A stretch of 6,793 nt of DNA from Muribaculaceae bacterium (GTDB lineage: Bacteria; Bacteroidota; Bacteroidia; Bacteroidales; Muribaculaceae), in assembly GCA_024400895.1 (NCBI GenBank), contig JAKSMA010000133.1:1-6793 (forward strand). The letters run 5' to 3'. A program made the position numbers and the translations under genes. Under the pieces are notes generated by a model that had not been told where the DNA came from, made no database searches, and worked only from the letters and a program-made list of their open reading frames with translations. Positions 1 through 5,911 of this stretch are shown here, piece after piece (the first letter of the stretch is position 1; each line of letters begins with the position of its first letter).

Positions 1-673
1 CGGCTTCTTCCTGGGTCATGCCGCCTTCCATAAGTTCCTTCAGCTCTGCCTTATAGTGCTTGTCGAATTCCACATAGAAATCACCAATCAGGTGGTCGCC
101 CTTCTTGCCTGCCTGCTCAGGAGTTACGCCATTGCCCCACTTCAGCCAAGCGAGCATCGACTTGCAGATGTGAATACCGCGGTCGTTCACGATGTTGGTC
201 TTCACCACCTTATTACCGTTAGCCTCCATGATTTTGGCAAGACTGAAACCGAGAAGGTTGTTACGCACATGGCCAAGGTGGAGTGGCTTGTTGGTGTTAG
301 GTGAAGAATATTCAATCATCACCAATCGGCTCTCTTCGGTCACGGGCTTGAAGCCGAGGTTTTCATCAGCTGCAACGCTCTGAAGAACTGAAGTCCAGAT
401 CGAAGGCTTAATTGTGATGTTGAGGAAGCCCTTGATGACATTGAATTTTTCAACAGCATCACAGTTTGCCACCAAATATTCGCCAATTTCTTGAGCAGTG
501 TCTTCAGGACGCTTGTGAGATGCCTTCAAGAATGGGAATACCACGATGGTAAGATTGCCTTCAAACTCCTTCTTTGTGGTAGAAGGCACTATGCTCTCGG
601 CTGCCACTTCGGCGCCATAGAGCGCTTTCACCGCTTCAGCGGTGGCTTGAGCTAAAATATTATCAATCGACAT
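1..673 (-). CDS. argS: Arginyl-tRNA synthetase, N-terminal part (cut by window edge)
   Basis: This cytoplasmic class I aminoacyl-tRNA synthetase attaches arginine to tRNA-Arg using ATP. I translated 224 codons from the ATG at 673-671; the frame stays open to base 1, so the C-terminal part lies outside the window. Residues 1 to about 110 fit the N-terminal tRNA-binding (Add-1) domain, including the stretch EFEGNLTIVVFPFLK at about 36-50. The catalytic domain follows, with the ATP-binding HIGH motif as HLGH at 132-135 in the context SSPNTNKPLHLGHVRN (123-138), a hallmark of ArgS. The segment TNIVNDRGIHICKSM (159-173) matches the next conserved ArgS block. The KMSK loop and anticodon-binding domain are not visible. 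The start is chosen because it precedes the conserved N-terminal domain and lies about 40 bp downstream of a promoter-like element. No defect is seen in the visible part. Confidence 0.96.
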   Translation of the reverse strand, partial: MSIDNILAQATAEAVKALYGAEVAAESIVPSTTKKEFEGNLTIVVFPFLKASHKRPEDTAQEIGEYLVANCDAVEKFNVIKGFLNITIKPSIWTSVLQSVAADENLGFKPVTEESRLVMIEYSSPNTNKPLHLGHVRNNLLGFSLAKIMEANGNKVVKTNIVNDRGIHICKSMLAWLKWGNGVTPEQAGKKGDHLIGDFYVEFDKHYKAELKELMEGGMTQEEA

Positions 674-712
674 ATATATAGATTTTTCTAAATTACATAT
701 TATTTCAACTTA

Positions 713-720
713 CAAAGATA
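713..720 (-). promoter_or_regulatory. Predicted argS promoter, -7 element
   Basis: Read on the minus strand this is TATCTTTG, an exact match to the Bacteroidota -7 consensus TAnnTTTG. It is preceded by a run of eight T and CG, a common setting for such promoters in this phylum. No TTTG -33 box is seen at the usual 19-21 bp upstream; the nearest TTTG is at 754-757, which is too far. Transcription would start near 705-708, giving an AT-rich leader of roughly 30 nt before the argS ATG at 673. The helicase upstream ends in a terminator, so a separate argS promoter is expected here. Confidence 0.5.
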
Positions 721-790
721 CGAAAAAAAACTGGTTCTCACACTCTTCGCCCTCAAACCTCTTGCTCCAAAACCAAAAATTCCTCCAAAA

Positions 791-836
791 GCCGCCACTG
801 CAACGCATAAAATAGATGGAAGCCATCACTGCAACG
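791..836. repeat. Short direct repeat beside the helicase terminator
   Basis: The 15-base words at 791-805 (GCCGCCACTGCAACG) and 822-836 (GCCATCACTGCAACG) match at 13 positions and start 31 bp apart. The second copy forms much of the loop of the 812-848 hairpin. The cause may be a small local duplication. It is too short for a function to be assigned. Confidence 0.4.
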
Positions 837-848
837 ACTTCCATCTAT
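812..848 (-). terminator. Hairpin terminator after the helicase-nuclease gene
   Basis: A perfect 11-bp inverted repeat pairs ATAGATGGAAG (812-822) with CTTCCATCTAT (838-848) across a 15-nt loop. On the minus strand the stem is followed by TTTATGCG (and the stem itself ends in T), so the U tract is short. It starts 25 bp past the helicase stop codon at 874-876 and lies before the argS promoter. It therefore most likely ends the yciH-helicase transcript. The long loop and short U tract make it a moderate rather than strong terminator. Confidence 0.6.
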
Positions 849-873
849 CATGCTTTGATATTTCACATTTGCG

Positions 874-3800
874 TTACACCACCTTTTGGATGGTAAACGA
901 TTTGGCGTGCAAAAGATAACCTTCCACCGTGGTGTTCCACAACTTTGATAGTATTGAGCAATACCTCTTCACCTGTCGCTCATATCCAGCCTGTTGCTTT
1001 GCACTCGGCTCATCGCCAAACTTGTAGTCGATTACCAAAGTTCGGCCATCCTTTGTACGAACAATGCGGTCGGGACGCAAATGTTTAGCTTCTTCAGCGC
1101 CCGAAGCTGGAATAAAAATGGAGCGCTCATTATACACCTTATTGCCCACAGCATACCACTGAGCTGTTTGCGGGTCGGTAATCAAGCGGTCGATGAACTG
1201 CTTCGTGCGCTCAATGTTCCAGTAATGGTTGCCTTCATCTTCAATAATTCGGCGACGCACTGCATATTCAAATGCCCGGTTAGCATCGTTGAGTGTGCGG
1301 ATGCGACTCATGATTCGGTGCAAACGATTACCGCTCTCTTGACTTTCGGTGACCAGTTCTGGAAGTTTCACCTTCAATTTTGCCAATGCAGGCTTCACGG
1401 TATAGTCGGGCATCATTTCATCATCATTTTCAGAATCGTCCTCACTATCCGCACTCGGTGCTTCATAGTCGTCTTCTATGCCGAGCGAATAATAAGCCAA
1501 ACGGCCCTCCATACCCGTAATGGAGCTATTCACAGCCACACATCCCTCCAAGTTAGGGAAATAGGTGAGCAAGTGTTCATTGATTTTCGTGATTGAATCT
1601 GCCTCAAAATTCTGCGGCAGCGCTTGCGAGAATATATGCAAAGCCTGGCGTGGACGAGTGAATGCCACATACGACTTGTTGAGACTATCAATCACACACT
1701 CTTCCATCTGTGGCGATGCAAACGAAGCAAACTCAGGAAGTTTGTTCAGCAAATTGCCCGACATCGGAATCAGCGGCGGAACGATAGATTCGTCGCCATC
1801 AGACGGCACGCCCAAGAAAGGTTTATCCTCCTCACCGGAATGCAGCCAATACTTACAAGGAACCCAAACCAATCTGTCGGTCTTGCCCATTTCCCATTCA
1901 GCAAATGGCACAATCACACATGGGCGCTCCAATCCCTTTGCCTTGTGAATGGTCATCACCTTAACGGCGTTATCGTTCTGGTCCCGAACGCTGGCCAATT
2001 TATCTTTTTTGGTATTCCAATATTTCAAGAATTCATAAATGGTGCCGCCATTGCTACGCTGCGAGCAGAAATCAAGAACCACTCCTTGAAATGCAAGAAG
2101 GAAAGAAGTTTCAGCTCCTTTGTTCAACCCGATAGGCTCAAGGTATTCCATGATGATTTTATCCACCACGCCCACAAGGTTCGACTGCTCGTTCTTTGGA
2201 TTTGGCAAAATTTTCTGGAGTTGTTCTGCAAATATAGCCACCTGTTCATCCACGGGCTTCTTGCGAAGTTCGTCGTTGGCACGGAACACATTTGCCAACA
2301 ATTTACCAAAATCGGCACTAGCATCGGCTTGTCCCATTGCCTGCCCAAAATCGTGAAGAGTTTTGTAGAAGAGTTGTTCTCTAAGGCGCTTCTTCATCAG
2401 GGCCTGCTCTGCCGATTGCTTATTGCCGCTTGCCTCATCTTTGGTATCTTCAGCAGCATCTTCATCTTGTGTAAATTGAGTGGAATTGATAAAATGCAGC
2501 ACACTCACCACCATTCGTACTGCCGCCGAGTTCTGCAACTTCAGCGACTCAGCCGACACGATGCTGATGAGGCGGTCAGGATTCTGTTGGTTGTGTTCAA
2601 GAATTGCCTTCACCACTTCATCGCCTTCACCATTTGTATTCACCAATACCAAGATTTTCCCGAATGGGTAACCCAGGCGTTCGTGCTGGTCGAGAATGTA
2701 TTCGGGAAGGCATTTCAGCACACCTTCTTTTCCGTAAAATTCCTCTCCGCCCGCCGATTTATAGATATAGGGGAGCGGGCCAGTATTTTTCGTAGGCTTG
2801 CCATACACCACATTCAATTTCACAAACCCCTTCACGCGCTTTGCCTCGTCTTCTTTATTTTCCATTTCTGGATATTCTTGATGCAGTTTGCTGTAGGTTT
2901 TCTGCAATTTTGTGTACGACACATGATTCGCCTTATAGTATTCCAGCACCTTTCTGAAGAATTCGTTGTTGAAATCAATCACCATCTTTGTGCTTCGGCG
3001 ATTTGTCTCAAGCGACACACTGTCGTTGTATTCAGCGCTGAATTCTGTGGGCAATGCGGTCTGAAACAAGTCGGGGTCGCTATTGCGGAAACGGTAGATA
3101 CTCTGCTTTTCATCACCGATAATGAGATTTGAGTGGCCATCGGAAAGGCTATTTTCAAGCAATGGCTTAAAATTGGTGTATTGCTTGCGGCTCGTATCCT
3201 GAAATTCATCAATCATAAAGTGATTGAGCCACACGCCCATTCGCTCATACAAGAACGGCACGCCACTGTCGAGCACCTTTTCTATAAGGTCGGCTGTATC
3301 AGAAATGAGAATCAGGTTGTTGTCCTTGCGATATTGCTCCAGATATTCATCAATTTTACCGAGCAGTCCGAGTTGCCAAAGATTGGAAAAAATATCTTTC
3401 ACCACTTTCTCTTTCTCAACAAGAGCCGCATATTCTTTCAGCAACTCATGGAGTTGGGGAATTTTATTTTGAATTTGGTCTTCGCAGAGCACATCTTTCT
3501 TGAAGCACTTTAGAATCTTTTCAGTAGATTCCGATTCGGCATATGACAGAATTGTGTTCACACTGTTTCCAAGCGACTTCAAATCACTGAATTGGGCCAA
3601 TTTCACTAATGGAGAATTTTTCTTCATCTGCGAAACATCCACATTCATCTCATTCAGCAATTCAGCCACACGGGTATGAAAATTGTTGATACCGTCTTCG
3701 CATTCTTTCCTTATTTTTGCCAGCGCCTTTGCAAATTTCGACAAGCGGGATATACCGCTACCGTTGCCCATATCTTTCAGATATTCACGAATTTGGTCGT

Positions 3801-4446
3801 GGTGTTTCATGATGGTTTCTTTGCCGAGTGCCTGTGCAAATTCCGCCAGATTATTCACCATACTGTTGCCAAAGAAGTTCCAGTCGCTTTTGCTGTTCAC
3901 TTGGCTCTCCACATATTCTTCCACCCATTTCCCTATGTGGCCCGTATTTCGTCCTTCGCCTATAGTCTGCATCAAGCTCTGCACTGCCTGATACATGGCA
4001 TACTTTTCATCGAGTTGGAGCTCGTAGTCGTATTCCCTGTCAAGTTCATACACGAATGTACGAAGCACCGTTTGGAAAAACGAGTCGATGGTGCTCACAT
4101 TGAAGGCTGTGTAGTCAAACAAAATATCTTCAAGGGCACACTTGGCAGCCTCTTTCAGTTGCTCGGGCGTGGTGGAAGGGTGAGCCTTGAGAAAATCTTT
4201 CTCATAGTGAACACATGTGCCAAGCGACAGTTCATGAAGGCGAACCACAATTCGCTCCTTCATTTCTGCCGTAGCCTTGTTGGTGAAAGTGATGGCTAAT
4301 ATGTGCTGATGATAATTGCAATGCTTCGGACGCAAATTGCCTTTTTTGTCCCACAGCAGTTGCTCAATATAAATTTTGGCGAGAGTGAAAGTTTTACCCG
4401 CACCCGCCGAAGCTTTAATTACATGTAAATTTTTGTCAGTGTGCAT
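874..4446 (-). CDS. RecB/AddA-class UvrD helicase with C-terminal PD-(D/E)XK nuclease
   Basis: This 1190-residue protein is a superfamily 1A helicase fused to a nuclease. It probably acts in the cytoplasm on double-strand DNA ends, in RecBCD/AddAB-type end resection. Helicase motifs in order: Walker A ASAGAGKT (12-19); Ia AITFTNKATAEMKERI (51-66); the VSTIDSFFQ block typical of RecB/AddA (117-125); II IDEFQD (412-417); III IIGDEKQSIYRFR (442-454); IV TNRRS (481-485); V MTIHKAKGLE (831-840); VI YVAFTRPRQAL (926-936). After an acidic linker (about 991-1010) comes the nuclease: GNRLH (1039-1043), E1107, RPDR (1124-1127), DYK (1140-1142) and QVKRY (1158-1162). All expected metal-site residues are present, so it looks active. 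The start leaves only 11 residues before Walker A, normal for RecB-like proteins. It lies 34 bp after yciH, probably in one operon. No AddB/RecC-like partner is adjacent; argS follows. The exact subfamily is not settled, so no symbol is given. Confidence 0.93.
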   Translation of the reverse strand: MHTDKNLHVIKASAGAGKTFTLAKIYIEQLLWDKKGNLRPKHCNYHQHILAITFTNKATAEMKERIVVRLHELSLGTCVHYEKDFLKAHPSTTPEQLKEAAKCALEDILFDYTAFNVSTIDSFFQTVLRTFVYELDREYDYELQLDEKYAMYQAVQSLMQTIGEGRNTGHIGKWVEEYVESQVNSKSDWNFFGNSMVNNLAEFAQALGKETIMKHHDQIREYLKDMGNGSGISRLSKFAKALAKIRKECEDGINNFHTRVAELLNEMNVDVSQMKKNSPLVKLAQFSDLKSLGNSVNTILSYAESESTEKILKCFKKDVLCEDQIQNKIPQLHELLKEYAALVEKEKVVKDIFSNLWQLGLLGKIDEYLEQYRKDNNLILISDTADLIEKVLDSGVPFLYERMGVWLNHFMIDEFQDTSRKQYTNFKPLLENSLSDGHSNLIIGDEKQSIYRFRNSDPDLFQTALPTEFSAEYNDSVSLETNRRSTKMVIDFNNEFFRKVLEYYKANHVSYTKLQKTYSKLHQEYPEMENKEDEAKRVKGFVKLNVVYGKPTKNTGPLPYIYKSAGGEEFYGKEGVLKCLPEYILDQHERLGYPFGKILVLVNTNGEGDEVVKAILEHNQQNPDRLISIVSAESLKLQNSAAVRMVVSVLHFINSTQFTQDEDAAEDTKDEASGNKQSAEQALMKKRLREQLFYKTLHDFGQAMGQADASADFGKLLANVFRANDELRKKPVDEQVAIFAEQLQKILPNPKNEQSNLVGVVDKIIMEYLEPIGLNKGAETSFLLAFQGVVLDFCSQRSNGGTIYEFLKYWNTKKDKLASVRDQNDNAVKVMTIHKAKGLERPCVIVPFAEWEMGKTDRLVWVPCKYWLHSGEEDKPFLGVPSDGDESIVPPLIPMSGNLLNKLPEFASFASPQMEECVIDSLNKSYVAFTRPRQALHIFSQALPQNFEADSITKINEHLLTYFPNLEGCVAVNSSITGMEGRLAYYSLGIEDDYEAPSADSEDDSENDDEMMPDYTVKPALAKLKVKLPELVTESQESGNRLHRIMSRIRTLNDANRAFEYAVRRRIIEDEGNHYWNIERTKQFIDRLITDPQTAQWYAVGNKVYNERSIFIPASGAEEAKHLRPDRIVRTKDGRTLVIDYKFGDEPSAKQQAGYERQVKRYCSILSKLWNTTVEGYLLHAKSFTIQKVV

Positions 4447-4480
4447 ATCCAGTTTTGGTATTATGATTAGTTTTCAATTA

Positions 4481-4837
4481 TTAAATCACGCGAGCCTTGA
4501 AACCCTTCTTCTTGAGCAATTCCACGATTTTTTCGCGGAAATCGCCTTGAATCAGAATCTCGCCTCCACGAGCCGACCCACCCACACCACACTGGCGTTT
4601 GAGATCGGCAGCGAGTTCTTTCAGAGCTTCATCGTCGCACAAGAGGTCGGTCACGAGCGTCACCTTTTTACCATTGCGGCCCTTCTTGTCGAGAAGCACA
4701 TTCACCATCTGCTTCCCCTGCTGGGCAAGAGCATCACCAGCAGGTTCTTCAACAGGATTTTGTGCTTGCTTTATATCTTCATCCGAAGGCACTTCCATAT
4801 TGAAAGCAGCCCCAAGTTTTTCTCTCCAGTCTTGCAT
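4481..4837 (-). CDS. yciH: SUI1/YciH-family translation initiation factor (eIF1-like)
   Basis: This 118-residue protein belongs to the bacterial SUI1 (eIF1-like) family. By homology with E. coli YciH it is thought to bind the small ribosomal subunit and influence start-site fidelity; its role in Bacteroidota is poorly known. Residues 1 to about 44 are a variable, partly acidic N-terminal extension. The SUI1 domain covers about 45-118, with KGRNGKKVTLV at 52-62 and the hallmark CGVGGSARGGEILIQGD at 83-99, ending in the usual short basic tail. The length is typical for the family. The ATG at 4837-4835 is preceded by an AT-rich leader without a Shine-Dalgarno sequence. A promoter with a good -33/-7 pair lies about 37 bp upstream. 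The helicase-nuclease gene starts 34 bp downstream on the same strand with no terminator between, so co-transcription is likely. Any functional link between the two products is not evident. Confidence 0.93.
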   Translation of the reverse strand: MQDWREKLGAAFNMEVPSDEDIKQAQNPVEEPAGDALAQQGKQMVNVLLDKKGRNGKKVTLVTDLLCDDEALKELAADLKRQCGVGGSARGGEILIQGDFREKIVELLKKKGFKARVI

Positions 4838-4873
4838 AATCTTGAAGTATGAAATGAGTGTTTTTTATTTCCA

Positions 4874-4905
4874 CAAAAATAGTGCTTAAATTGGGCATTA
4901 CCAAA
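4874..4905 (-). promoter_or_regulatory. Predicted promoter of the yciH-helicase operon
   Basis: Read on the minus strand, a TTTG -33 box (4905-4902) is followed after 20 bp by TATTTTTG (4881-4874), matching the Bacteroidota consensus TTTG-N19-21-TAnnTTTG in both elements and spacing. Transcription would start near 4867, about 30 nt before the yciH ATG. It is the best-formed promoter in the window. The -7 element overlaps one arm of the inverted repeat at 4879-4932, and the -33 box lies between the arms. Confidence 0.65.
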
Positions 4906-4932
4906 AATGACACCAAATTTTTTAAGCACTAT
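4879..4932. repeat. Perfect 12-bp inverted repeat around the yciH promoter
   Basis: ATAGTGCTTAAA (4879-4890) and TTTAAGCACTAT (4921-4932) are exact reverse complements separated by 30 bp. Allowing a 4-nt bulge, pairing extends inwards through TTGG (4891-4894) and CCAA (4913-4916). The left arm overlaps the first bases of the -7 element and the right arm lies upstream of the -33 box. It could be a paired operator, a small invertible segment, or a long-loop terminator of the META lipoprotein gene, because on the minus strand the second arm is followed directly by TTTTG. The sequence does not decide between these. Confidence 0.75.
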
Positions 4933-4957
4933 CCAATTCAAACATTAAGTTTTTTAA

Positions 4958-4973
4958 AGGATGTGACCATCCT
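4958..4973 (-). terminator. Weak hairpin after the META lipoprotein gene
   Basis: AGGATG (4958-4963) and CATCCT (4968-4973) form a 6-bp stem closed by a 4-nt loop. It lies about 50 bp past the stop codon of the META lipoprotein gene. On the minus strand it is followed by TTAAAAAACTT, so there is no proper U tract. Its position suits a terminator but its structure is weak; the inverted repeat at 4879-4932 is an alternative end point. Confidence 0.35.
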
Positions 4974-5023
4974 CTTGCAGTACAACCACAGCGTGGACGC
5001 ACTGTTCGGCAGATATTCCGCCC

Positions 5024-5425
5024 CTATTTTTTAGCCTTGAAGAGCACATTCCCCTGCTCATCGAGGAAACTCATCTCCTTGCCATCGGCCGAAACGGAGT
5101 AGCGAGCCACCTTGTTGAAAGCCGCCACAAATTCATCCTCCCGCATTTCGTCGGGGCAATACATCTTTGTCATCGCCCCCATTGCAAATGTGAGTTTACC
5201 GTCTTTTCCCACTGTGTAGTCTGCCATAATTTGGTTGCATCCCACAGTGGCATTCACTCGCCCTTTGGCGAATGTGATACTTGGAGCTTCGTTGATTGTC
5301 TGGAGTGGAGTACCATTGAGTTCGGTCAGCACATACGACTGATTAGCGAGACCTGTGGTGGTGCTCTTGCACGACACGCACATCAGTGCAGCAGCCATTG
5401 CTGCGTAGTAGTGAAAATTTCTCAT
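5024..5425 (-). CDS. META/HslJ-domain lipoprotein
   Basis: This 133-residue protein is a predicted lipoprotein carrying one META domain, the fold of E. coli HslJ, a heat-inducible protein linked to novobiocin resistance. The molecular role of the domain is unknown. Residues 1-18 form a short hydrophobic signal peptide and Cys19 is the probable lipidated residue. The lipobox CVSC (16-19) is loose, with Cys at -3 where Leu is usual, although Bacteroidota tolerate this. The residues after Cys19 (KSTTT) lack the acidic surface-export signal, so a periplasm-facing location is more likely. The domain covers about 28-131: LNGTPL (36-41), the conserved GCN (62-64) and the TKMYCP block (86-91). Cys63 and Cys90 are at the usual META positions. 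The ATG at 5425-5423 is the only one that places the signal peptide correctly. It is divergent from the ferredoxin gene and appears monocistronic. I found no convincing promoter for it. Confidence 0.88.
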   Translation of the reverse strand: MRNFHYYAAMAAALMCVSCKSTTTGLANQSYVLTELNGTPLQTINEAPSITFAKGRVNATVGCNQIMADYTVGKDGKLTFAMGAMTKMYCPDEMREDEFVAAFNKVARYSVSADGKEMSFLDEQGNVLFKAKK

Positions 5426-5494
5426 AATCTTTCAATTTTTGTTCTGATATTACGACACAAGAGCATGCCTTTGGTTTAATTGACGCCCGTATTC

Positions 5495-5524
5495 TGCCCA
5501 TAAAAAATGCTACAAATGCCCATA
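5495..5524. repeat. Short direct repeat in the divergent intergenic region
   Basis: The 8-base word TGCCCATA occurs at 5495-5502 and 5517-5524, with starts 22 bp apart, about two helical turns. The pair is bracketed by GCCCGT (5485-5490) and its reverse complement ACGGGC (5527-5532). It sits between the divergent META lipoprotein and ferredoxin genes, upstream of the ferredoxin promoter. It might be a regulator binding site, but words this short could also occur by chance. Confidence 0.3.
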
Positions 5525-5565
5525 TCACGGGCTCAAAATGAAAATTTGGAAAAAATTATGCTTTT

Positions 5566-5601
5566 TTTGTAGAGCTATTTCAAATAAAAACATTACTTTT
5601 G
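5566..5601 (+). promoter_or_regulatory. Predicted ferredoxin promoter
   Basis: TACTTTTG at 5594-5601 is an exact match to the Bacteroidota -7 element TAnnTTTG. A TTTG at 5566-5569 could be the -33 box, but the 24-bp gap is longer than the usual 19-21 bp, so the upstream element is uncertain. Transcription would begin near 5608, giving a leader of about 40 nt. That leader is AT-rich and lacks a Shine-Dalgarno sequence, as is normal in this phylum. Confidence 0.55.
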
Positions 5602-5646
5602 CCGAAAGTTTACTATTAATTATTCACTAACTAATTTTTTACTACA

Positions 5647-5814
5647 ATGGCATACGTAATTGATGACACTTGTGTAGCATGTGGAACTTGCGCATCTGTT
5701 TGCCCTACTGGCGCAATCAGCGAAGGCGACAAGTACGAAATTGATCCAGACACTTGCATTAGCTGCGGTTCTTGCGTTGAAGCTTGTCCTAACGGCTCAA
5801 TCCAAGAAGGCTAA
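5647..5814 (+). CDS. 2[4Fe-4S] ferredoxin, clostridial type
   Basis: This 55-residue cytoplasmic electron carrier was found by translating from the ATG at 5647 to the TAA at 5812-5814. Two complete [4Fe-4S] binding motifs are present: CVACGTCASVCP with Cys 9, 12, 15 and 19, and CISCGSCVEACP with Cys 37, 40, 43 and 47. In this fold the first three Cys of each motif plus the last Cys of the other bind each cluster. The size and the internal two-fold repeat match clostridial-type ferredoxins, which in anaerobes carry low-potential electrons for enzymes such as pyruvate:ferredoxin oxidoreductase, hydrogenase and Rnf. The actual partner cannot be told from the context. The gene stands alone on the plus strand, with its own promoter (5594-5601) and a strong hairpin terminator (5851-5882). 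This suggests an independently and probably highly expressed transcript. The leader ends in CTACA before the ATG, without a Shine-Dalgarno sequence. Confidence 0.96.
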   Translation: MAYVIDDTCVACGTCASVCPTGAISEGDKYEIDPDTCISCGSCVEACPNGSIQEG

Positions 5815-5850
5815 TCTCTTCTGAGACCTTTTTTTTGACTACAGAAAACA

Positions 5851-5882
5851 TAAGTCGCGCTTCCTGATGGAAGCACGACTTA
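5851..5882 (+). terminator. Strong hairpin terminator between convergent genes
   Basis: TAAGTCG (5851-5857) pairs with CGACTTA (5876-5882), then a single C-A mismatch, then GCTTCC (5859-5864) pairs with GGAAGC (5869-5874), closed by a TGAT loop. That is 13 pairs in 32 bases. On the plus strand it is followed by TTATTTTC, which suits termination of the ferredoxin gene. On the minus strand it is followed by TGTTTTCTG, so it may also end the lipoprotein transcript, whose stop codon is 29 bp away. A separate run of eight T (5829-5836) just after the ferredoxin stop has only a weak 4-bp stem before it. Confidence 0.8.
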
Positions 5883-5911
5883 TTATTTTCATACAGAGGT
5901 TGTTCGTATTG

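Noticed and set aside
674..873. Possible small gene or RNA between argS and the helicase gene
   Set aside because: No open frame with credible composition was found. The stretch is explained by the argS leader and promoter and the helicase terminator.
1624..3132. A 502-codon open frame on the plus strand, antisense to the helicase gene
   Set aside because: It lies wholly inside the helicase-nuclease gene, whose motifs are unambiguous. Its product is rich in His, Phe and Cys without any domain pattern, as expected from reading biased codons backwards.
3676..4299. A 207-codon plus-strand open frame, and several other plus-strand frames between 994 and 4852
   Set aside because: All overlap the helicase or yciH genes on the opposite strand, show no recognisable domain, and have no promoter or terminator of their own.
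4861..5023. CRISPR repeat, riboswitch or attachment site in the AT-rich gap
   Set aside because: Only one inverted repeat and one small hairpin are present. There is no repeat-spacer periodicity, no conserved riboswitch core, and no neighbouring integrase or Cas gene.
5343..5528. A 61-codon minus-strand frame overlapping the start of the META lipoprotein gene
   Set aside because: It is out of frame with the well-supported lipoprotein and its product has no signal peptide or domain.
5815..5836. A second terminator directly after the ferredoxin stop (TCTC/GAGA stem and eight T)
   Set aside because: The stem is only 4 bp. The T run is real but the strong hairpin at 5851-5882 is a better terminator.
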